Below are positions 55,605 to 64,000 of a DNA stretch of 64,000 nt, one piece after another (positions within the stretch are counted from its first letter, which is position 1; every line of letters starts with the position of its first letter). Below the pieces are notes generated by a model that did no database searches, had not been told where the DNA came from, and saw only the letters and a program-made list of their open reading frames with translations. Position numbers and translations under genes: made by a program. This DNA is from Xestospongia muta (lineage: Eukaryota > Porifera > Demospongiae > Haplosclerida > Petrosiidae), in the NCBI GenBank assembly GCA_963693285.1, contig OY848923.1, forward strand, positions 7,712,451-7,776,450, in the 5' to 3' direction.

Positions 55605-55769
55605 ATTATAATTAATGAAGATTGGCAGGATATGTTTGTATTATTAAGATCAGATAAACATAATAATGAACAAGGTTTCTATAGTGTGTATCGTAATCAA
55701 CAAGAAGGAGTGATCCCTCAAGAACAGAGGAAACTTACAGCAAATATAGAAGCAGATCATCATCATCAT
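55605..55769 (+). pseudogene. Partial SZT2-like exon C (IR1 right)
   Basis: Mirror of 21896-22060: acceptor CTCTAG, IINEDWQDMFVLLRSDKHNN to IEADHHHH, then broken in a CAT run and joined to GGAT repeat. 55.77-57.05 kb beyond it is dispersed repeat with an exon-B relic (55.93-55.99, internal TAA) and a palindromic element (56091-56168). Confidence 0.65.
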
Positions 55770-57045
55770 ATAGATGGATAGATGGACTGATTATCAGGCA
55801 AAAAAATAAATGTCATATTATAACTTATTTTGGATTACATTATTTCATTTTCATTATCAAGTAGGCAACTTTGATAGTATCAGAAGATCAATATCCAGCA
55901 GTTGTTATGTCTTGTTATGAATAAACAATTGAAGAAAGATTTCAAAGTAATTTTAAATAATTTCAAACAGAGGATGATACTGATAAATATGGAGTAAAAA
56001 ATGTAAATATTATCAATTATTCATCTGTCTGTCTATCCATCTATTCATCTTTTCATCCATCTATCCATCCATTTGATGATATAAGTTACATTATCACTAT
56101 ATTACCAAGTATAGTATAATATTAACACTGTATTAATATTAATAGTATACTTGGTATGTAGTGATGATATAAATTGAATAAATGGACAATAAATAGTAGG
56201 TAAATTGACAGGTGCAAGTAGATGAATGGATGATGGATGACCAATGTATAAACAAAGTAGCGAATTAAGTTAATTGAGTAGTAATTGGATAGTCAATGTG
56301 ATGATGATACATTGTTTATAACATTAACTGTGAACATTTTGTGACAACATAAACAAATACAGTGGTGTTGGAACAAGAGGACAAGTGGGCAAGTTGTCAG
56401 ATAAATGGATGGATGTAAGAATGGATAGATGGATGGATGGATTAATGATGAGGCAAAAGAAATGAATGTCATATTATAATGGTTCAAACTTACAAATTGT
56501 TTTTGGAATACAAACATACATGTACAGGAACATTGGGTAAAGTTTATGCATTATTTCTTTTCAATATTAAATATAATTTCAACAATACATATAATTTACA
56601 AACACAGTGGTGTTGGAAAAAGGGGACAAGTGGGCAAGTTGTCTTCCAATAATTGTACACAAGAGGGTCACATACAAACCCACCTGCTTAATTAATTATC
56701 AATTAGACAATCTGATTACCTCTCAATCTTATCTGTCTTCTTGCTCCACTGAAACATGACTGTAAATTAAACAATTTATTAAATATTAATTGTGTACATT
56801 ATACTACTAAAATATATGTTGGTATTATCTTCCACATATACAAGTCATAAACTATATAAAACTCATTGTATGATTATTACATATACATGAATTTCCACTT
56901 TCTTCCTATTATGGTAAATTGTATGGGTGCTTAGGGTACATGTCTGTGTGGCTCTTCTCAACTCGGACATACTATAGTACTGGAGATATTAATACACAGT
57001 TAAGTATGATAGTTAATACATACAATTAAATTACACATACATTAT

Positions 57046-59089
57046 TATCATGATCAGGATATACAGGAACCATCTGTTTGTTAGTTGAAACAGTGTGTGG
57101 AAGAACACTCATTTGTTATCATTGTACAGTCTTGGAATGAGTCTTATACTATATAAATTACAATACTATATTGCATGAATTCACTAATTAATTTACTATA
57201 AATTATAAATATATATTCTCCACAAATTGACTCTTTCTGTTCACTTAAACATAATTTTCCATTAACAGTTTACATGACTGATTTGTTCAAGTCTGTCCAG
57301 AAGACTACCACTATATTGTAATATATAAACTAAAATAATTACTATCACATTCCAATACCTGTTTCATGGATAGACTGATGATCGTTCAGGCAAAAGAAAT
57401 GAATGGTCAGTTAAGTTTGTTATTTTATAATGATTCAAACATACAGTGTTTTGGATTACTTTGTAAACATTACATGTACAGGAACATTGGATGACCACAT
57501 ATATTACTTTCTTTTCAATAACAACTAGACAACTGTGATAGTATCTGAAGATTAATAAACAGAAGTTGTTATGTCTGTCTTGTTATGAAAAAAAACAGAA
57601 GAAAGATTTCAAAGTAATTTTAAATTATTTCAATCAGAGGATGATATGATAAATATGGAGTAAGAAATTAACTATTATCAATTATTCATCTAACTATTCA
57701 TCTTTTCTTCTACTTATCCATCTATCCATCCATTTGATGATATAAGTTACATTATCACTATATTATCAAGTATAGTATAATTATAGTATACTACAGTTGG
57801 TATGTAGTGATGATATAATGTATACTATATGTATTTTATGTATATTATATCATTAAATCATAATAGGTAGTTGTAGGAATACTCAACAACAAATACTGTA
57901 TTATATTATCTGGTTCAGTATTATACATGAAATCAAAATTATATAATATATAAGAATTGTTTAATTTATAAGACTACATCTATGATTCATTTAACAATCC
58001 ATCCATCCATCAAATTGTTTTGATAAAAACCAATGGTTGTAATATCTGTCTTGCTATAAAGAACAAAGAAAGAAGGATTAAAAGTAATTTCATATACACG
58101 ATATGATAAATATGGAGCAAGAAATGTAGTATTATCAATTATTCGTCTGTCTGTCCATCCATCTATCTTCTGCCTGCCTATCCATCTATTCATCCATGTT
58201 ATGATATAAGTTAATATTATACTATACTTGGTATGTAGTGATGATATAATGTATATCATTATATCATGATTTGGTTGTTGTAGGTAATACTCAACTATAT
58301 ATACTGTATTAATGTCAAAATTATATAATATATAAGACTTGTTTAATATATAAATGTATGACACATGATAGGTGAATGGACAGGTGGATAGAAAGAGGGA
58401 CAGATCAATGTATAAACAGATAATGAATGGACAAATAAAATAAATGGATGGATGGATGAATAAATGAATGGTAATAGAACTTTAAAGAGGTAGGCGAAGG
58501 TAGGAATTTTATAATCAACCATTATTTGTACCATTAATTATGACTGTTTGTTTACTGACAACGTAAACATAGTGGAGTAGGAACAGGAGGGAACAAGATA
58601 TTTACTATACTGAAACATTTTTGTTAAACAATTTATTAAATATTAATTAATTATATGTATAACCTATGTATATTATATATAGTATACTCTTTATACCACT
58701 CTTTATCTCTAGAATATGTATGTGGGACTAAGGTACATCTTCAAAACATTCCTACAACTAAAACAGTTAACTTTATAATACTGAGAGTTATTCCAATACA
58801 CATTAATAACAGAGTATAGTCTAAATGTATACTATAGAATGAATGAAGCTTGCTATGAAATTATCAGTTGTTACCATTTTTGAGTTATATTCAAAATATT
58901 TATTTATACACAATCAGTGATTGGATCTTTTAAAAAGATCTGATTACTAATTTCATGGACCTTAGAAGCTCTAATGGTTATCCAAACAATAATTAAATTC
59001 CTGCTATGTATGTCAAAGCTAAGAAATTACAACAGTTTACCTAGCAGGAGGAGCAACTTTTACAAACAGTTAATATAAAGTTGTTTTAA
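57046..59089. repeat. Composite repeats upstream of mini-cadherin 3
   Basis: No gene. Parallels 3.7-7.0 kb and 42.2-44.6 kb: exon-B relic (57.60-57.66), palindromic element (about 57.74-57.80), ATCC runs, and a conserved 5' block at 58.70-59.08 kb. The 31-bp satellite is nearly absent in this copy. Confidence 0.55.
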
Positions 59090-59159
59090 GCGCATGCATA
59101 GCCTAAACTGTTGTATGCATTTAACTATATGCATATAACAGTTTAGGCTATGCATGCGC
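59090..59159. promoter_or_regulatory. 31-bp hairpin upstream of mini-cadherin 3
   Basis: GCGCATGCATAGCCTAAACT and eleven further bases pair with the right arm ending at 59159, with one mismatch around an 8-nt loop. It sits 160 bp before the ATG, at the place of the copy 2 palindrome. Function unknown. Confidence 0.5.
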
Positions 59160-59318
59160 ATATATGGGAGTGTCGTGTATTATATGAATATTTAATAACA
59201 TTCATTAATGATTATTGGTGAACTTAGCTGCTTGTAGTAGTGTAGTAGTGTCTCGTACGCGTTGAGCAACTAAAGTAAATCTCACTTGTCATTATTGACT
59301 ACTGGAGCAGTTGCAAAG

Positions 59319-60924
59319 ATGAAGAGAATACCCGTCAAGAAAGACTGTTTAATGCGATTTCTAGTAAGTCAATGAGTGTTGTTTTCTGCTATATCATATA
59401 GATACTTACCTTCCTCATAGGTAAGTATATATATATATATGGTTTTATTAACAATTCTTACAACCAAACGATTATAAATAGTTCTGATAAGTTACTAATA
59501 GTCTCACTATTATAATGTCTGCTAGTTAACTGACAATGACTAAAATTGTTGTGCATTTGAAAGAAATGTGGAAGAAGCTTAAAAAGCTCAGGAATTATAA
59601 TTATGCCTTCTAATAATTAAATATGCACGTGAACTCTGACCTTTTCTTTTTGCACTGAGATACCAACATTACTTTATATACACAAAGTACAATGCATGAT
59701 AGGATAAATGTGCTGTAGGAGAGAAAGGAGACACAAATGATGTCCTAGGGAGAATTAGGAGATGCAAACGATGTCCCAATGATCGGTCACAAGGTTATTT
59801 TGTTAGTGATTCCAATGACATGTACACTAAGCTATAGCTAAGCAAAGTACACTGCATAAATACAATGTTCAACACATTAAATCTATCATATATATTGTAC
59901 TTTGCACTTTTTTATAAGCAGCTGATGAAGAAGCCCTTTCAGCCAAAATGTTGTTTTATAATAAAACTTTTTATCATCTTTAAATATTTTAATATTTAAT
60001 CTCCATAATATTAAGGCCGTATATAGACTGACGGTCATAGATGTATTATTAAAGTATTCAATTATCAGCACTCTGAACACTGTCTAATATTGATTTCCAT
60101 TAAAGTACAGCATTCTATTACCGTGCCTTAATTTTAGCTCTCTCTCTCTCTCTCTCTCTCTCTCTAGATCACAGGCATCTTACTACTCTGTAATAATATT
60201 GTATTTGCTACCAGACCAACATTCACTTCTACTTTCTATGAAGTGTCAGTTAAAGAGGACACACAGGTAGGTTACTACTTTGATCTTTAACAAATTGTTA
60301 ATACAAGCTGTTATAACTCAAACATTAAGTGCCACTCAATATTTTATAACAAGTTTCTTTGTTAACTAGTAATTATCTCTTGTTTCCTCTGTCTCACTTC
60401 TTTGTCTCTCACAGATTGGCCATGTACTACTCCATTTCTTAGAGGCTAATACTAGTAATGTTACAACAAAGTATAGTCTTGTTGGAGAGAAGAGCCAAGA
60501 CTTCTCTATCACACCTGACGGATCTCTCCAAGTAGCTAGACCTTTAGATTACAAACAAAAAGATCATTACGAATTAACTATAGCTGCTACTAGTATTATA
60601 TATCCTTATGAAACTGCATATTCACTGGTTGCTATAGATATTGAGGATGTCCCAGATAATTACCTGGTATTTGAGAACGCAATGTATACATTATGGGTTA
60701 ATGAGAACCAAACAATCAAAGAAACTTTCTTTTCAGTTATCTTTTTCTCTTCAACAGTTCTAGCACTAATCATTATTCTACTTCGTATTTTACGAATACA
60801 ACGTAATGATCCACCAATTGATCATGGACATGATAATCCTGAGCTAGAAGTAAGAGGTAATGGAAAACAAACTGAGTTGGCTTATTCTTACAACAGATTT
60901 ACTACAACATTTAAGATTAATTAA
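59319..60924 (+). CDS. Mini-cadherin copy 3
   Basis: Exons 59319-59363, 60168-60266 and 60415-60924, phase 0, 217 residues. Same plan as copies 1 and 2. First exon MKRIPVKKDCLMRFL; exon 2 signal core ITGILLLCNNIVFA; cadherin linker DVPDNYLVF, where Leu replaces the usual Pro of DNxPxF; tail NPELEVRGNGKQTELAYSYN. The Pro loss may weaken the linker fold. Introns are short (about 0.80 and 0.15 kb). Followed in the same orientation by a headless relative at 62.2 kb, repeating the order seen at 48-50 kb. Confidence 0.82.
60139..60165 (+). repeat. (CT)n tract at exon 2 acceptor, copy 3
   Basis: About 27 nt, the shortest of the three mini-cadherin tracts. Confidence 0.85.
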
Positions 60925-62213
60925 CTATATTTATAACTCCATACAGATCTATGTGAGGTTTTAAACCTTAAAACTTGTTGAGCCCACTTTGTTTATTTAC
61001 TTTTGTTATTAATTTGTTTCATTTATCCTTTCATAATAGATACTTTTAATCGTTCATTTATTGAAATTAATGAAAAATAGTTTAAAATATAAGAGTGTGA
61101 ATGGATAGATTAACGGCTGGATGGATAAATGGATGAATGAATGGATAGATTAATGGATGGATGGATAGCCAATCAGACACATACATTGTACTTCCATAAA
61201 GTCAATAATTGTAATAATTCTCCTTTGTGTAGTTGTTTAAGTAACTAAAGCACAATACAGCACAATACAAGATGTCATGTCAGAGTTTTATCATTTTGTA
61301 TTGAGAAATACAGTATTGATTTATAAGGCTACTAATGTCCTAGAAGAAGAGCCCTAAATGAAATGTTTACAATAGACAACTACTTTCCTTATGGTAGTTA
61401 ATCATAGATATTAGAGTATTTATATAATTAAAGTATAATTAATACTTTATTCTGAACTGAGTAATTAGTATTCATATAACATACCTAATATTCCAAAGTA
61501 GGAGAAGGCCTGTTAATTAGGAGATAACTATAGAGTTTCCAATCCCTCCTCTACTCTAATATCTATGATTATATTATTATTTCCAGTGTATTATGTTACA
61601 TTTTAGAGGAAGTAGTTATGTTCAAACAATACAAATTGTTACTATAGTAACAATTTGTATTGTTACTATAGTAACAATACAAATTGTTACTATAGTAACA
61701 AATCCATTCCATTACTATATATAAATATTTACTACTATGTGATGATAATCTATACACACTATAAATTACATAGTATTGTTGTATTAACTATATACAGTAA
61801 TATCTTTTAATATTATGGCATTAAAAATTTAGAGTACATTTTCTGCTAGCACTAATGGATATCAAAACGACAGCTGGAGACTTAAACTGACTTAAAAGTT
61901 GTCATACAGTTTGTTCATGTATAAATGGATAAATGGGTAAACGAATGGACAGATAATGTATAAACATAATTTTATTCCATTAAAATTTAGTTATTTAATA
62001 ACGATCATTATAAAATTTAATAATTATTATTCAAAATTAATAAGCCATGGCACATTTATAGTATTTATAATATATTTCCTGTTTCGTTTCCATTTTCCAC
62101 CTTTTCCACTTCCTCACATTTTCGGAAACACGTGTTATTTCCTGATTTTTAACAGTATATAATTTATATAACAATATTCGTTATTTTGGCACTTCCTGTT
62201 GGTAGTAGCTGCA
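60925..62213. other. Flank between mini-cadherin 3 and TM gene
   Basis: No gene. 60.93-61.1 kb is the shared mini-cadherin 3' flank, then GGAT repeat, then sequence related to 49.34-49.86 kb. 61.40-61.57 kb is a small inverted sequence around TTAGAGTA / TACTCTAA that the IR1 copies lack. 61636-61701 is a triple palindrome, listed separately. 61956-62162 has a 68-codon frame without support. Confidence 0.5.
61636..61701. repeat. Triple 18-bp palindrome
   Basis: TTGTTACTATAGTAACAA occurs at 61636, 61660 and 61684 (24-bp spacing). The homologous places at about 28.07 and 49.57 kb have one copy. Confidence 0.85.
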
Positions 62214-62630
62214 ATGTCTTCCAGTTTGCAAGAAGCAAGTTTGTATTGTAAGTTCAATTAAGGAACTAGCCGTTAAGTTACTCTTTCTTCTTCGACAGCT
62301 TTAACAAACATCTGTCCAATTCTTTTATTGGGGTTTCTGTTTATTATGTTGTTGATTATTCGTCATTTACTCATTATCGCCCAAGGAGACGACGACCACA
62401 GAGCCGATGGTGATCTAGAACTAGCGCTAGACAAAAGCGTACAAATCATGGAGGTGGTTTATTGTAGCAACACATATATCGTTGAAAATACCTTCAACGA
62501 TGCTTTACAGGCTCTTCATAATAGAAAAAGTAAACTTAATGCAGACGTGCATGTACAGAAAGCTGAACAAGTCCAGCATGAAGGTCCAAGCACAAAACTG
62601 ACTTCCACAGGTTATACTGCAAAATTTTAA
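62214..62630 (+). CDS. Headless mini-cadherin-like TM protein (third copy)
   Basis: Exon 1 62214-62247 and exon 2 62299-62630 (GTAAGT donor, TTCGACAG acceptor, 51-nt intron, phase 1), 121 residues. The N-terminus MSSSLQEASLY is short. TM about 17-38 (ILLLGFLFIMLLIIRHLLII) carries an Arg-His pair that may define its end. The tail QGDDDHRADGDLELALDKSV, MEVVYCSNTYIVENTFNDAL, SKLNADVHVQKAEQVQHEG ends STGYTAKF. The end aligns with mini-cadherin RFTTTFKIN, so this copy keeps the ancestral frame that the IR1 copies lost by a 1-nt deletion. No signal peptide is evident; the TM would act as a signal anchor. Confidence 0.62.
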
Positions 62631-63194
62631 ATTGACTGTATTTACATTTCCTTATAGGTGTGTGATGAAAAGGAGAGAAAGTTTGAACTGACGAATTGTT
62701 TTACCACTTGGTTATTTACTACTTTTGTTTATAATTGTTTTAAATTGTATTATTGACTCATTTATCAAATTTAACCAGCGTGTACTAATTTGCTGAACTC
62801 CAGTCCAAACTTGATTGCAGACATTTTTCTCAATCTTGTACAAGACTCATTCTAATAACAAGTGGGCATTCCTTAAGACGTTGTCTTAAATGTTGAACAA
62901 AACTGTCCCTTACACTAGAGAAAGCCATTATGTTCTCAGGCTCAGCATCAAGCCAAAATTTATTGAAACTGTACAAGATATAACCTACAATGGTAAAAGA
63001 AGGATAGTTTTAAATATAAGAGAAAATATGAACGGACAGATGCATAGCCAATCAGACATATAGATATTAAATTATAACAGCAAATGTTTTGTTCTATTAT
63101 TTTAAAATAGGCTATCAATTTATTTAGTTACATTAACTATGTCATAATTGTTTTTACTGACATATAATCTTACAATGTGCTTCCATAAAGTCAG
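62631..63194. other. Spacer downstream of third TM gene
   Basis: No gene. A diverged direct relative of 50.51-51.03 kb, including the CAAGTGGGCATTCCTTAAGA form of the dispersed core (62.86 kb). Confidence 0.5.
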
Positions 63195-64000
63195 CTATGG
63201 TAACAACTCTCCCTTCAGTAGTAACATAGAAGTAATACTCCAGTGTATTATCCATTACCATATTATAAAGTATACTAGTCATATTAATACTGGTAATAGC
63301 TAATGGATACCTACATGTAGAGAACAAGATATGTATATAATACTGTTATGTTAAAAGTGTTACTAACCCTTTTGTTGGATGTTGTGAGTGTCCATGTATT
63401 TGATGTGCTTTTCCATTATGCATTTCAGCAAAGTATCTAAATTTAAAGAGAAGATATCTGTGGCAATGGTACTATAAACTGTAAACTCTGTTTGACTTAA
63501 CATGATGGAACTTGTTTTCATGTTTGCTATAGGATTACATAGTTTTTTTAATATTTGATGTATAAACTGTGAAATGTAGCCATAACAATACAATTATTAT
63601 GCAAACACAGGGAAGGGATCAAGGATGCTTTTGTAAAATAGGAAGGCACTCACTGACCAGGATATAAAAACAGTGGTTTTGATTATTAACACTATTAGCA
63701 ATAAAGGGGCAGATATCTGTATGCATTTAAAACATTTACTAGTTTTCTCATTTAAAACAAACATGTATTGTAATATGTGTGTCATTCCAGTGGTTTGATA
63801 CTAAACCAACTGAACAGTCTCTAATCACAGTGGGAGGGAACAAGCTGCCAACACAACACAAGTAAAACAGGACTGACGACAAAAGGGCAGAACCATGTTT
63901 TGTATCAATAACATGTTCTTTGATATGGTCATTACTACTGACTTGTGAATTATTACAATGGCCATTACAAAGTTACTTACACCAGACATTGTAGTCCTAG
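63195..64000 (-). pseudogene. ELMO-domain gene fragment, third copy (partial)
   Basis: Minus-strand exons: 64000-63981 (cut by the window edge; LGLQCLV), 63436-63368 (YFAEMHNGKAHQIHGHSQ, HPTKG) and 63310-63195 (YPLAITSINMTSILY). The last exon has one extra base in a CCC run near 63.23 kb compared with IR1, which shifts the reading of the end. Intron 1 is longer (about 544 nt) than in IR1 (276 nt) through an insertion around 63.47-63.70 kb. Splice sites remain GT-AG. Confidence 0.62.

Larger units (their letters stand above)
49190..57045. repeat. Large inverted repeat IR1, right arm (~7.9 kb)
   Basis: Reverse complement of 20620-28475. The two arms are separated by 20.7 kb that includes the Leu/Val array and mini-cadherin 2. 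Its first 2.4 kb is also related, in direct orientation and with more divergence, to 61.2-64.0 kb, which shows which arm sits in the older gene order. Confidence 0.9.

Overview
The window is eukaryotic and animal-like. It is AT-rich, with GT-AG introns (many only 50-300 bp), metazoan-type domains (cadherin, IgGFc-binding, ELMO, possible FN3) and heavy loads of GGAT/ATCC, (CT)n and longer tandem repeats. The compact genes and repeat style fit a demosponge, and Amphimedon queenslandica is my best guess. That is inference; no species-specific marker was seen.

Layout: (1) 0.0-9.4 kb holds a 3' exon of a poly-Leu membrane protein, dispersed repeats, a 31-bp minisatellite, and mini-cadherin copy 1 (7246-8876, +). 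(2) 9.4-15 kb holds repeats, a lone minus-strand exon and a 58-bp satellite. (3) 15.0-18.9 kb holds minus-strand exon fragments (possible FN3 gene, possible SZT2-like gene) and a short copy of the poly-Leu gene. (4) 20.6-28.5 kb and 49.2-57.0 kb are the arms of a nearly identical ~7.9-kb inverted repeat. Each arm carries a small transmembrane gene, an ELMO-domain fragment, a seryl-tRNA synthetase first-exon fragment, a 321-bp tandem duplication, an IgGFc-binding pseudogene and two poly-Leu membrane ORFs. (5) 28.7-41.8 kb is an inverted relative of region 3 in which the poly-Leu coding repeat has grown into a ~10-kb array of a 15-bp unit. (6) 41.8-49.2 kb holds mini-cadherin copy 2, with a 150-bp satellite in intron 1. 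(7) 57.0-64.0 kb holds mini-cadherin copy 3, a third small transmembrane gene and the edge of a third ELMO fragment.

The likely functional products are short single-pass membrane proteins of three kinds: mini-cadherins (signal peptide, one EC repeat, the first strand of a second, TM, ~43-residue tail), 'headless' relatives (stub, TM, tail), and poly-Leu TM proteins with a strongly conserved ~53-residue tail. All three tails share a TE[LI]-x-[FY]-x-x-N motif just inside the membrane. I read this as a locally expanding membrane-protein cluster, rearranged by direct and inverted duplication and littered with fragments of unrelated host genes. Many frames are broken, so large parts are probably non-functional. 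All domain names come from motif recognition by eye.
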